Below, one piece after another: positions 42,901-50,888 of a DNA stretch of 64,000 nucleotides. The translations under genes and the position numbers were made by a program. Under the pieces are notes generated by a model, which saw nothing but the letters and a program-made list of their open reading frames with translations, was not told the DNA's origin and did no database searches. The DNA comes from Fibrobacter sp. Lineage in GTDB: Bacteria > Fibrobacterota > Chitinivibrionia > Chitinivibrionales > Chitinispirillaceae. Location of the stretch: positions 62,001 to 126,000 of the forward strand of contig JAAYPC010000079.1 in assembly GCA_012519985.1 (NCBI GenBank). Reading direction: 5' to 3'. Positions within the stretch are counted from its first letter, which is position 1; every line of letters begins with the position of its first letter.

Positions 42901-45065
42901 ACGGTGATAATCTGAACCAGATTCTTTGCCTTGAGCATCTTTGGAAAATTCATTTTCTCAAGGGCGATATTAACAGAGCTTATGAATATATTTCTCATGC
43001 GGTTTCTCTGGTCAACCATACTCAGGAGAAGCTTGAGATCAAACCTTTGACTGCTGCCAGAATCCTTATTGAATGTCTGATGGATGCAAAAGCGGATCTT
43101 CAAAAAGAACCGCAGTTTCATTCAATTTCAGATGCTTCTACTCCCTTTCTTATTCAATCTCGAGTAAAAATATTACAGATGGAGTATGAACTGCTTTGCG
43201 GGAACTATAACCAGGCCTGGCGTATAAGTTCAGAATTTTTGCCTGTCTATAATAGCCTGTGGTTTAATTATGAGCATAGTGTACAGCTTTTTTCACTGTC
43301 CTGCGAGCTGGCAGTAAGAGAGATTTTAAGCAGCAGAACAGATAGAAATGTCATCATTGACTGCAAGAAGACCATGATAACATTCCGTCGTTCCTTAATT
43401 ATGCTACTTTTATCCTCCTTTCGATACAGAGCGTACAAGGGTGTGAGTTATCGGTTTCTGGGGTGGTATTTTTTCCTGGTTTTAAACCGAAAGCATATAT
43501 CAGGATACTTTTTCAAAAAGTCAGTCAAGTATTGTCATAAGCTTCAGATGAAACTGGAAGAAGCCAGAGCGTTTCGGGATTTAGGAATATTTAATGATCA
43601 ACGTAATCTTCCGGGAATAGCAACCGATCATTATGATGAGGCATTCAGAATTTTCAGGCAATGTGGTGCCCTTCTTGAAATTCAGAAAATATTAGATAGA
43701 GTATCTCCTGATAAATACAAGAAATATCTGGAAGAGACCACAAGAAGTTCTCTAAATATGGCCGAAAACTCTAATCAGATTCGTTTTGACACCCTTCTGC
43801 AGGTCAGCTCGTCAATATCTGAAATCGCTGAGTTACCGGTTTTGCTGAATCAGATTCTTTCCGGAATGATAAAGGCTACAGGTGCCCAGTACGGTTGTAT
43901 ATTCGTAAAGGACCAGGAAGATATACTTAAATGTATGCTAAAGCTGGATTTTCAGGGAAACAGGTTAGATGATGATGAAGTGGCAATTTCCTGGAAAATA
44001 GTAAGCAGAGCCGAGGATAGCAGGCAGATAGTGCTTGTCAATGATGGCGGGGAGGAGTGCGTAAATGAGAAAAAAGAAACAGAGAGAATCCGATCGGTGC
44101 TTTGTGTTCCGCTTTATAGAGAAGACAACTTCCTGGGATGCGTTTACCTGGGTAATGATAAAGTAGCTGGTTTATTCTCTGAGAGTGCTGTAAAGACGGC
44201 TCAAATTCTTTCGGCACATGCCGGAATTCTGTTGGAAAATTCATACCTTATGGAAAAGTACAAACAACTGAACCGGGATTTGGATAGTAAAGTCAAACAG
44301 CAGACTCATGATATCATGGAAAAAAACCGTCAACTGGAGGCGGCAAATCTTAAGCTGGTGGAATCAGAAAGAGTGAAAGGCGTTCTAAGTGGGACTCTGG
44401 TACATGACATTAAAAATTATGCCGCAGGAATTGAAGGAAATCTTCAATACCTTGGGAGAAAGATTGAACAGGATGAAAAGATCAGGAGAGTTCTGGATGT
44501 AGTGAGTGAAACCTGTTCAGATATAGTCAGTCTTGCATCCAATCTGCTGGATATTTCAAAAATGGACGAAGGAAAGCTGGTGGTAAGGGCTGAAAACCTC
44601 GATATCTCCTATGTTCAGACCATTGCAGAAAAGTTTTCTGTTAACACTTTGTTTGAAGAAAAAGAGATTCAGCCGGTAATAATACCCTCCAAAGAAAAAT
44701 TTACCATTTATGCCGATGTTTATCTGCTGGAGAGAGTTTTACAAAATTTGTTCAGTAATGCCGCAAAATATGTACCCCGTCATGGAAAAGTGGAGATGCA
44801 TTTTGAGGCTGGTGAGAAGGAGAATTTAATCTGCTTTTTCAATTCTGGAGTTGCGATTCCTGAAAAAGAACGAGAAATCCTGTTTGAAAAGTATGCCCGT
44901 ATCGAGCAACACCATTCCCAGTATTCAAAGGGATTGGGATTGTTTTTTTGCAGAATGGTGATGAATGCTCATAAGGGAAGAATCTGGGTGGAAACCGACC
45001 AGCACGGCAATCATTTTAAACTTGCATTTCCAAAAAAACTACCGGAAAATACCGACTCGGTTTAG
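39966..45065 (+). CDS. Hybrid Ser/Thr kinase, ATPase, GAF and histidine kinase
   Basis: A 1699-residue cytoplasmic protein. A kinase domain (1-270) has Lys35, the HGDLHPGN catalytic loop (128-135) and DFS (148-150) in place of DFG. An AAA/STAND ATPase follows, with Walker A GGAGIGKT (325-332) and Walker B VIFVIDD (449-455). A long helical, TPR-like region spans about 680-1270. A GAF domain comes next (about 1290-1420). The histidine kinase end has the phospho-acceptor H1480 in LVHDIKN, NLFSNAAKY and GLGLFF. This is the layout of predictive multi-sensor hybrid kinases in cyanobacteria and myxobacteria. No receiver is fused and no response regulator is adjacent. The long 5' leader and dyad suggest control of its expression. 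Confidence 0.88.
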   Translation: MASSEYEIVNCLLSNDNHRLCVVKSKSGNEQYLMKFCEIDDSALDLGKRNRYKRELEFISIFDHPNIFKPLSSENIETSVSIIYPYRKGTTLQRFFAAKVNLNIAEKLKMMIQLVEALEHIHSRGIVHGDLHPGNIFVREDRQVEIYDFSMCMTEEESSRRQDGLVTGTYPYLSPEQTGFTRFKVDTRSDLYCAGIILYELLSNRFPFAVTTNTIEELLDFMLKTELEPVRSIPYYINEILLKALRSTPEERYQTASGLKYDLKTALGIIQNQNEIKEFIPGEKDTIIAVSRLHFFIAREREIETLSKGLLALRQKEKSSFLITGGAGIGKTEIIRKFLSKEEIDSVYVVSARCNRFTPNQPYSTVRSLMLDFIAKIQDKDSRDKIVLRDRLNALFMEYSGIICSVIPEMKSYFDSIQTNEQVQKEWGAERISHILVSMLDMICHSFPVIFVIDDLQWIDSLSINLLLKFKRSDSAKMLIFACKTESKGNRHIFKYSLAEIADKMMEIQPFSRNETVWLIYSIFDQVKNEEILVDTLEHKCKGNPFMLIQMLRYLLDSSIIKKEKENWIFVPELVSEIPGNLDSASLIKHKIANLSEREQHYLKIGSMMGGRIELQILEEVGGFDESQSKSILKKLESEGFLITNFKGEVRFAHDKIQEVLLTSIPEEEKAFIYEALAQEYEALSDTKVEYLFDAAETFRKTKRLDKAVELCEKAARYAVEKAAYELAITYYCNALGLIEQICRSGSTVIYDKRKIELALAEALMLNGKYEQALLLYNNHCINKEEKSIEDCEIIFRVGCIHLNIGEYLQAQDCFHNALTILKIPFCNRKSGFLFNIFVQMIYHFVLRSPVRYLIIKKDDPRKRLAVKILNKYSYALYYTDISSCFYPHFLALNISRTLPDCTEKMEISLQHAVIAYRIYFKYKVFGKLEKIFDYIKKTGNKSLIASTKAISGILHYYRANWKDAEDTLLESVGEFKANGDNLNQILCLEHLWKIHFLKGDINRAYEYISHAVSLVNHTQEKLEIKPLTAARILIECLMDAKADLQKEPQFHSISDASTPFLIQSRVKILQMEYELLCGNYNQAWRISSEFLPVYNSLWFNYEHSVQLFSLSCELAVREILSSRTDRNVIIDCKKTMITFRRSLIMLLLSSFRYRAYKGVSYRFLGWYFFLVLNRKHISGYFFKKSVKYCHKLQMKLEEARAFRDLGIFNDQRNLPGIATDHYDEAFRIFRQCGALLEIQKILDRVSPDKYKKYLEETTRSSLNMAENSNQIRFDTLLQVSSSISEIAELPVLLNQILSGMIKATGAQYGCIFVKDQEDILKCMLKLDFQGNRLDDDEVAISWKIVSRAEDSRQIVLVNDGGEECVNEKKETERIRSVLCVPLYREDNFLGCVYLGNDKVAGLFSESAVKTAQILSAHAGILLENSYLMEKYKQLNRDLDSKVKQQTHDIMEKNRQLEAANLKLVESERVKGVLSGTLVHDIKNYAAGIEGNLQYLGRKIEQDEKIRRVLDVVSETCSDIVSLASNLLDISKMDEGKLVVRAENLDISYVQTIAEKFSVNTLFEEKEIQPVIIPSKEKFTIYADVYLLERVLQNLFSNAAKYVPRHGKVEMHFEAGEKENLICFFNSGVAIPEKEREILFEKYARIEQHHSQYSKGLGLFFCRMVMNAHKGRIWVETDQHGNHFKLAFPKKLPENTDSV

Positions 45066-45158
45066 TTTTTCTTAACTGATCAGTATTCAAGTGTAATGCA
45101 GTGATGTATATTTCTTTCGGTTTTTTTTGAAAACCCACGCTTTCACCGGAAGGTTATT

Positions 45159-45395
45159 ATGGCAAAGTTTTCCAAACGGCCAAAAATAGCATTGCTTTGC
45201 GGAACTGTATTAAAAGTTCTTCTGTTTGCAGCAGGGGGATTCCTTTTTTACCGAAAACGGGAAAAAGTGAAAAAATCTCTTTTCCAAAATTCGGGCTTCA
45301 TCCTTGCTGCAATTCATGGAATACTACTTTCACTGATTGCCATTATTTATCGGCTGATAGTAGCATTAAACTGGATTATTCAACAGGCCCGTTAG
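45159..45395 (+). CDS. Small membrane protein of unknown function
   Basis: A 78-residue protein with two hydrophobic spans (about 10-28 and 47-70), a basic connecting segment (YRKREKVKKSLFQ) and a basic N-terminus. AAGGTT precedes the ATG. No family recognised. The longer frame at 45197-45865 crosses it in another register; that frame is only real from 45476 onward. Confidence 0.55.
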   Translation: MAKFSKRPKIALLCGTVLKVLLFAAGGFLFYRKREKVKKSLFQNSGFILAAIHGILLSLIAIIYRLIVALNWIIQQAR

Positions 45396-45475
45396 ATATT
45401 GCTGGTTTTTGGTTTCGCCCTGGATGGCATTTCTATTGCTGTTTTGAAATATGTTTTGCAACCGGGGGGACTAAA

Positions 45476-45865
45476 ATGAATTCGTATGGTTATTTACGCT
45501 CAATCGATTCAGGGGTGGACCAGATCCTTAATAGATTACCTGCTCTGTTAGAGAGAGATGGTTTCATAATCGTCAGTTCCATTGATGTAGCTGGAATTCT
45601 GAAGGAGCGCCTGAACATTGATTATCGCAGGTACCATATACTTGGAATAACAAATCCGCCTCACCTTCTAAAAGCTTTGGATGCAGAGCAGGAGATTGGG
45701 CTTTTGCTTCCTGGCAATATAGTGGTATTTCAGAAAGCAGGTGGAGGTGCAATCGTGGGTTCGGTCAAACTGACCAACTTGTTGGAGATGAGTGGCAATG
45801 ATGAGCTCAGAGAAGTCGCTTATTTTCTGGAATCGAAACTTAAAATGATAATCGATGAAATTTAA
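45476..45865 (+). CDS. DUF302-family protein
   Basis: A 129-residue protein. The DUF302 features are ALLERDGFIIVSSIDVAGILKERL near the N-terminus, then RRYHILGITNPPHLLKAL, EIGLLLPGNIVVFQ and GGAIVGSV. DUF302 domains are small beta-alpha proteins, often linked to heavy metal or redox responses, of unknown biochemical role. I chose the ATG at 45476 because GGGGGGA lies just upstream and it is the first residue of the family match. Confidence 0.8.
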   Translation: MNSYGYLRSIDSGVDQILNRLPALLERDGFIIVSSIDVAGILKERLNIDYRRYHILGITNPPHLLKALDAEQEIGLLLPGNIVVFQKAGGGAIVGSVKLTNLLEMSGNDELREVAYFLESKLKMIIDEI

Positions 45866-45951
45866 CTGGTTACTATCCCTCTTTTTTTCTATTTTAATCA
45901 CCCTGAATAGTTCCTTTTATCACAATTTCCTCTTTAGTCTGGATCTCTTAT

Positions 45952-46434
45952 ATGTTTGTAAGCTCAATTGGGCAGGATTCTCATCGTTTTGAATCACAGG
46001 ACTCTTTAAAACCACTGATTTTAGGTGGAGTGGTCATCAGCGGTTGTCCTGGTCTATCCGGCAACAGTGATGCAGATGTTTTGCTCCATGCCATTACTAA
46101 CGCAATTTCCGGTATCAGTGGTGTGAATATTCTGGGCAAAGTCAGTGATGAGCTTTGTTTGAAAGAGGGTATAACCGACAGTAGAGGTTATCTTTCCGAG
46201 GCACTCAAGACTCTTAAAGGATATAGGATTGTGCATGTATCCATTTCCATTGAAGCTCGTCGTCCACATCTGGCTGACCATATCCTCTCTATCCGCTCTT
46301 CGGTGGCCGGACTGTTATCGTTACAGATAGATCATGTGGGTCTAACAGCCACCACTGGTGAGGGGCTTACATCTTTTGGAAAGGGAGATGGAATACAGGC
46401 ATTGGTAATCATTACCGCAGAGAAAATCAATTGA
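45952..46434 (+). CDS. ispF: 2-C-methyl-D-erythritol 2,4-cyclodiphosphate synthase
   Basis: A 160-residue enzyme of the non-mevalonate isoprenoid route. Zinc ligands Asp9 and His11 are in IGQDSHRF, the next His in DADVLLHAI, and VGLTATTGEGLTSFGKGDGI closes the active site. The order of motifs matches IspF throughout, although IGQDSHRF is a variant of the usual GxDVHxF. The ribosome binding site is weak. Its last bases overlap the stop of the convergent STAS gene by 8 nt. No ispD is adjacent. Confidence 0.93.
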   Translation: MFVSSIGQDSHRFESQDSLKPLILGGVVISGCPGLSGNSDADVLLHAITNAISGISGVNILGKVSDELCLKEGITDSRGYLSEALKTLKGYRIVHVSISIEARRPHLADHILSIRSSVAGLLSLQIDHVGLTATTGEGLTSFGKGDGIQALVIITAEKIN

Positions 46435-47578
46435 GCAAGGTCGTAGAATTTTTCAGAATCTCATTATCATAGACCATCTGAGCCTTCTCAAACCAGAAGT
46501 GTGGCGATTCCAGTATATATGGATTAGCTTCGGGTGTACATTTTTTCATCATATCTGAAAAATTATTGTACATATCTTTTGCACTGAGTTTATCACCAGT
46601 TTTTAAAAAAAACAGCATCTCCATATAATAAATCTTGGCCAATTGAATTGGGTTGGAATAAGCATTATTACTAAGTGCCTGAGAAAGCCAGGTATGGCAA
46701 TCTTTGAAAATTATCTCTTTTTCCTCTTCTTTGCAGTATTTCAGACTAAGAAATTTTATATATCCAATCATGTAAGGATTGAAATATGATTTGTTGATTG
46801 CTGCAATGCGCAGGCAGTCTTCAGCCAGCAGGTATGCATAATAGCTGGCTGTCTGATCTCTGGGGCATAGAAATGACAGTTCTTGATTGGATGTTTCGAT
46901 TATCCTTTTTCGCCTGGAAATTGATCTGGAGAGAAGCTGCTTTGTTCTGATGTCTATAGTTGAACGGAGTGCAATGGAACCGGTATTATCAAGAATGTTA
47001 AAATGTGTTAAATCGACAGAACACATGTAGCATTCGATGCAGATGACTGGACGCAAACTGAAAAAATCAAAATACTGTTTTTCCCTGTTAATGGAGAACG
47101 GGTAATAATCATCATCCTTCCAGCTCCATTCCATTGATGAACAATCTAGAAAGTAGCCTATTACATTTTTTGAGCCACATATCTCGCAGGAACACTTAAG
47201 GCGGTTCATTCCATTTTCACTAAACGTGTAGCTCAGATATTTTGGTGATTTACATTCAGTTTCAAATTCATCCAGGGTGTCTATAACCGGTATTGCCTTG
47301 TCAAGATTAGTGGTATCCAGGATATCTCGTACAGTCTGAGAGGGCTTTAGAAGGTACAGTGCTTTTTTAGATTCCTGGAGCCTTTTTTGAACGTTAAGAA
47401 AAAGGCGAATAATGCTGGAATCGATAAAAATGGTATTGGATAGATTAAGAACCAGGTGATTGTTATTATACTGGTTCATATACGAAGTGAGCTGAGGAGT
47501 AAGAGTCATCAGGGAACTCATGTTAACGTTTCCTGAAAGAACAACCTCAGTAAATCCATTTTTGACAAGGAATTGCAT
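46427..47578 (-). CDS. STAS-domain protein with cysteine cluster
   Basis: A 383-residue protein. An N-terminal STAS (anti-sigma-factor antagonist-like) domain lies at about 1-100: VVLSGNVNMSSL, then LVLNLSNTIFIDSSIIRLFLNVQK with the possible phosphoserine in DSS. A central region has two cysteine clusters (CSCEICGSKNVIGYF and CIECYMCSVD), likely zinc binding. The C-terminal half is helical (YAYLLAEDCLRIAAINKSY...), TPR-like. I chose the ATG at 47578 with GGGGTAA upstream; the longer frame would start with an irrelevant hydrophobic leader. It follows the protease-lipoprotein pair with a 98-nt gap. Confidence 0.65.
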   Translation of the reverse strand: MQFLVKNGFTEVVLSGNVNMSSLMTLTPQLTSYMNQYNNNHLVLNLSNTIFIDSSIIRLFLNVQKRLQESKKALYLLKPSQTVRDILDTTNLDKAIPVIDTLDEFETECKSPKYLSYTFSENGMNRLKCSCEICGSKNVIGYFLDCSSMEWSWKDDDYYPFSINREKQYFDFFSLRPVICIECYMCSVDLTHFNILDNTGSIALRSTIDIRTKQLLSRSISRRKRIIETSNQELSFLCPRDQTASYYAYLLAEDCLRIAAINKSYFNPYMIGYIKFLSLKYCKEEEKEIIFKDCHTWLSQALSNNAYSNPIQLAKIYYMEMLFFLKTGDKLSAKDMYNNFSDMMKKCTPEANPYILESPHFWFEKAQMVYDNEILKNSTTLLN

Positions 47579-47676
47579 TTCCACGGTTACCCCCCGGCAT
47601 AAAAGCAAATGAGCTGTAAATAATAATTTTAGAATTACACGTATATAAGTCAAGGGTTTTCTTTGAGAAATAAAAA

Positions 47677-48210
47677 TTATTTTGTGTAATGAGGGTAAAA
47701 GAAACTGACCAGTTCTTTATAGGGAAATCGCTGCTTATAGCTATTAAGCAATGATTTCAGGTAATTTAGAGGGTCGCTTTTTTTAGGTGAAGTCGAGGTA
47801 GCAGTTAGCGAGTAGATAAATTCTTTTCCATCAGGCAGGCGTTCAACTCTCATATTTACCGGCATTTTCAAGGTGTCATTTCGTAGATCCGCTTTAAGCA
47901 GGGTTACAGAAATCCGCATTGTAGGGCAGCTTTGAGTATCCTCAACCATCTCATAATATCCGAATTTTTCGCATCTTAGGAATTCCTCCTTGAGTGATTC
48001 CTGAATTCCAAGAATGTAATTCATAAGAATCTGCTGGGTCGGAGCATCATAAGGCCAGCCATCAAGCTGCTCCATTTGCGCTTCACTGATTAAAGGGGCA
48101 AGATATAGCTTCTCATAAGCTGCAGGAATTATTGCAGGTTCAAAATTGAGGCGCTTTGGTGAACAGAAACAAAGTGCTAAGGTAATAAAAAGAAGAATGT
48201 TTCTAATCAT
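47677..48210 (-). CDS. Lipoprotein of unknown function
   Basis: A 177-residue protein with a lipoprotein-type signal (MIRNILLFITLALCFCSPKR; Cys14 or Cys16 as the lipid site). The mature part is a compact alpha/beta domain with no recognisable motif (ADLRNDTLKMPVNMRVERLPDGKEF). Its ATG overlaps the TGA of the large protease gene (ATGA, 48207-48210), so the two are made together. Possibly an outer-membrane accessory factor for the protease. Confidence 0.65.
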   Translation of the reverse strand: MIRNILLFITLALCFCSPKRLNFEPAIIPAAYEKLYLAPLISEAQMEQLDGWPYDAPTQQILMNYILGIQESLKEEFLRCEKFGYYEMVEDTQSCPTMRISVTLLKADLRNDTLKMPVNMRVERLPDGKEFIYSLTATSTSPKKSDPLNYLKSLLNSYKQRFPYKELVSFFYPHYTK

Positions 48211-50528
48211 GGCGCCACTATGATTTTCTTTATGGAAGTTTTCCTTTTGCCTGAATTGTCTTTATATCTAATAGCCATGGAATAAAGGCCTGGACTAAAA
48301 TGTTCTTTCGGAATGAGCCAACAGTACTTTGGAACCGGGTGCGGGATTTTCATGAAATTCCTGTTTTGCGAAGGTGAACCTTCGTACTTAATTGAACCAT
48401 CCAGACTATAGACTCTTATATCAGATACTGCAACACCGCTGATAAAGATTGAGTCGGATTTTGAATGCCTGAGATGTATTCTGTTGGGGTAAACCATTAT
48501 TTTTTGTAGAGACTTGTTCAATGGTCGCCTGGTGCCGTAAATACCGGATTTAATGATTTCTGTGCTCAGAAGCACCGAATCGGATGTATGGGTCAGAACT
48601 GTAACCATTTTTTCCCAGGTGGACAAAATACTGTTATAATAATAGATGGGTGAATCTGAATTTTCTGCTGAGATAACATCCGACGGAAACCTTAATGAAA
48701 AAGTTATGGTAAGATTATTTCTGTAATGATCATTTTTCCATGAGCCTGGAATTCTGATATCATAAATGTTTGACATCTGGTTCATTGAATCTAAGTCTTT
48801 GTTAGCAATATCAGACTTAGAAATTAGTAGATTCCCGCGCAGATCGGTTTTTGTATGAAGAGTGATATTGGCATCGCTTTTATTGATGGGATAGATGACA
48901 TAGGTTGATTCTGCAAAATAGTTTATATCAGAATATTCAAACCAGACAGAATAGGGCAGAGCCTGTTCTGGAGTACCGTTTGACACTATTGCCAATGCAT
49001 AATCAGCATTATTCCATTCTGAAAATTGATAAAAGCCATTGCTTTTAGAGTCGAGCTGAACAGGAATTACCGTATCGCCATCTGATCTTCTTATGATAAT
49101 TGAGGCTGCCCAGAGCTTATCTGAGGAATGGCTCTGGTTCTCAGTTTCGTTGGAAAAATAAATATTTAAAGTATCAATGTCGGAATCGAGTCTTTTAATG
49201 TAATATTTCTCCATAGCATAGGGATTGATGGATTTTGTTGTGCCTATACGCTGGGTGCTGTTTTCCTGAAAACTCCAATGGTCAAATAGAGCTGCGTCAC
49301 TGAGGAAACGGTTAGTATCTGCAAGGTAGCCGGAAAAGTAAGATGCTGTATGGAAATCATTAAGCAAGGCTGCCCAGTCAAAACCAAATGCTTTTGCTGC
49401 AGAATTGATGTTCTGATTAAAATCCATGAGGGTTGCGAAATTGTTCTTGTGAACTTTGGTTATAAAATTATCAGCATTAATATGAGAAGTTACTTTCAGA
49501 AGATAGAGAAGGAGAATTGAATTGGTATATACATCATTACTGCCATTAAAAAATGACATACTGGGACCTGGGTAGCTGAAATAAATATTGGTATACTGGA
49601 CATAATCGTTGATGTCCTTGAAAAGAAACTCTTCCATAGCAGTGGCGCTGCCTTCTGTCCAACTGAGAGGAAATTTATCCAGTTGAGGCGGACCATTTCT
49701 GGTGTTAACATTCCAACTCATTGCATATTGAACTGCGTGAAAAAACTCGTGAGCGCAGGTTACTCTTATCCCTAGCTCTGGATTCTTGTCGTATCCTTGT
49801 TCTTTCCAGTAGGAGGTAGACCAGTTATTCCTTAATGAGATGTAGCTTGAGTAACCCTTCGATGAGTTGGTTGCCCTCTCACCAACCCAGGTGAGGCCAT
49901 AATCATAAGGAGATAGTTCTTCAACGATTACACTGTATCTCTCTGAATTGCCATTCTTTAAAAAAGGGGCAGGAGCAATAAGGCCAAATCTATCTATCTG
50001 AACAGACCAGCAACTGTCCAAAGCCCATCCTACTTCATCGATATAATCAGGTATTCCATTTGGTTTTTCCTCTCTAAGGCGCCAGTTTAAGCTTGAGTAA
50101 CCATAATTATCGGTAATGTCAACTGCATCGGCACCTCTCAGAGTGTAGCTGATATCGAAATTTCCTCCAGGGGAAATTATGGTAATAAAGGAATTGGGAA
50201 TCGTTGCAGCACTTTTATAAAGAGACTTGAATTCCGGGCTAAGATCATCCCAGAGCTGAATAAGAAGAAGGAAGTCTCTATCAGAAGGCCCTTCAGTGTC
50301 TGGGAATATTTTCTGTTGCAGGTTTGATGAGAAACCTCTGGACCGTTTTATACGTGATGTCTTGTGTTCAAGAATCGGTCGAAAGCGTTCTTCCAAAGTT
50401 TTTATCATCTCTGCTTTGTTTGAAAGAATGGATAGATCTGAATAAGTTAAATGTCTGGATTTGCCAGAAATGATTTGGGGCAAAAGAAGAAAAATTGCAA
50501 TAAAAGCTTTTCTAACCACAATTGACAC
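48207..50528 (-). CDS. Secreted zinc protease-like protein with C-terminal sorting domain
   Basis: A 773-residue protein with a signal peptide (about 1-23). A HEFFHAVQ zinc-binding HExxH motif near residue 264 lies in the segment RVTCAHEFFHAVQYAMSWN. Further on SWTEGSATAMEEFLF offers the third ligand (Glu). Such proteins (MXAN_6640-type putative metalloproteases) are found in myxobacteria and the FCB group. The last 90 residues (IMVYPNRIHLRHSKSDSIF...IRVYSLDGS...FSPGLYSMAIRYKD...KIIVAP) look like a type IX secretion sorting domain, so export to the surface is likely. It is overlapped by the lipoprotein gene. Confidence 0.75.
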   Translation of the reverse strand: MSIVVRKAFIAIFLLLPQIISGKSRHLTYSDLSILSNKAEMIKTLEERFRPILEHKTSRIKRSRGFSSNLQQKIFPDTEGPSDRDFLLLIQLWDDLSPEFKSLYKSAATIPNSFITIISPGGNFDISYTLRGADAVDITDNYGYSSLNWRLREEKPNGIPDYIDEVGWALDSCWSVQIDRFGLIAPAPFLKNGNSERYSVIVEELSPYDYGLTWVGERATNSSKGYSSYISLRNNWSTSYWKEQGYDKNPELGIRVTCAHEFFHAVQYAMSWNVNTRNGPPQLDKFPLSWTEGSATAMEEFLFKDINDYVQYTNIYFSYPGPSMSFFNGSNDVYTNSILLLYLLKVTSHINADNFITKVHKNNFATLMDFNQNINSAAKAFGFDWAALLNDFHTASYFSGYLADTNRFLSDAALFDHWSFQENSTQRIGTTKSINPYAMEKYYIKRLDSDIDTLNIYFSNETENQSHSSDKLWAASIIIRRSDGDTVIPVQLDSKSNGFYQFSEWNNADYALAIVSNGTPEQALPYSVWFEYSDINYFAESTYVIYPINKSDANITLHTKTDLRGNLLISKSDIANKDLDSMNQMSNIYDIRIPGSWKNDHYRNNLTITFSLRFPSDVISAENSDSPIYYYNSILSTWEKMVTVLTHTSDSVLLSTEIIKSGIYGTRRPLNKSLQKIMVYPNRIHLRHSKSDSIFISGVAVSDIRVYSLDGSIKYEGSPSQNRNFMKIPHPVPKYCWLIPKEHFSPGLYSMAIRYKDNSGKRKTSIKKIIVAP

Positions 50529-50604
50529 TTTTTGGGAACAAAACTTAAATGGAAATATGCTTAGATCAGAAAATACTCTATCGTAGATGAGGATACATAG
50601 TCTT

Positions 50605-50638
50605 CAAAAAAGAAACGGGTGCCTGAAAAGCACCCGTT
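50605..50638 (-). terminator. Intrinsic terminator, minus strand
   Basis: AACGGGTGC and GCACCCGTT form a perfect 9-bp stem with a 7-base loop. On the minus strand it is followed by TCTTTTTTG. It ends the candidate RNA or the TPR transcript. Confidence 0.8.
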
Positions 50639-50750
50639 CTATTTGAAAAATAGTATTGAACCCGTTAACTCACTGTTTCCCTCTGAACGTGGGGAAGCCG
50701 AGGGAAACAGAGTCGCACACAAGGGAGGTGCTCAGAGTTTTAGGGCTTGT
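50605..50750 (-). ncRNA. Candidate small structured RNA with terminator
   Basis: The minus strand from about 50750 to 50605 has a long hairpin with an 11-bp perfect stem (CTGTTTCCCTC with GAGGGAAACAG, 50674-50710) extended by ACTC/GAGT, a smaller CTATTT/AAATAG stem, and a terminator. TATAAA (50763-50758 on the minus strand) could be its -10 box with a poor -35. It does not match 6S, 4.5S, tmRNA or RNase P as far as I can recall. Alternatively it is a structured 3' UTR of the TPR gene. Confidence 0.4.
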
Positions 50751-50888
50751 TCATTTCTTTATATCGGAAACGGCAACAGGTCACTTTAGTAGTTTTTAAT
50801 AATTTCCGGTCCTTTCTCTTTTTCCTACAGGTTACTTCATAAGGAAAACTGCGGTTAAAAAAGGAACAGAATCTCTCAAATAATCCAT

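Larger units (their letters stand above)
50529..50888. other. Intergenic region with a structured-RNA candidate
   Basis: About 360 bases between the TPR gene and the protease gene, both on the minus strand. It holds the hairpins listed under the candidate RNA and a terminator. The part near 50800-50888 shows no ORF and no clear promoter. Confidence 0.5.

Noticed and set aside
45197-45475. Extension of the DUF302 gene to 45197
   Set aside because: Crosses the 78-aa membrane protein in another register; GGGGGGA and the family match start at 45476.
50605-50763. SRP 4.5S RNA, tmRNA or RNase P RNA
   Set aside because: The conserved SRP GGAAGGAAGCAGCC-like core, the tmRNA ends and the RNase P GAGGAAAGTCC core are all absent.
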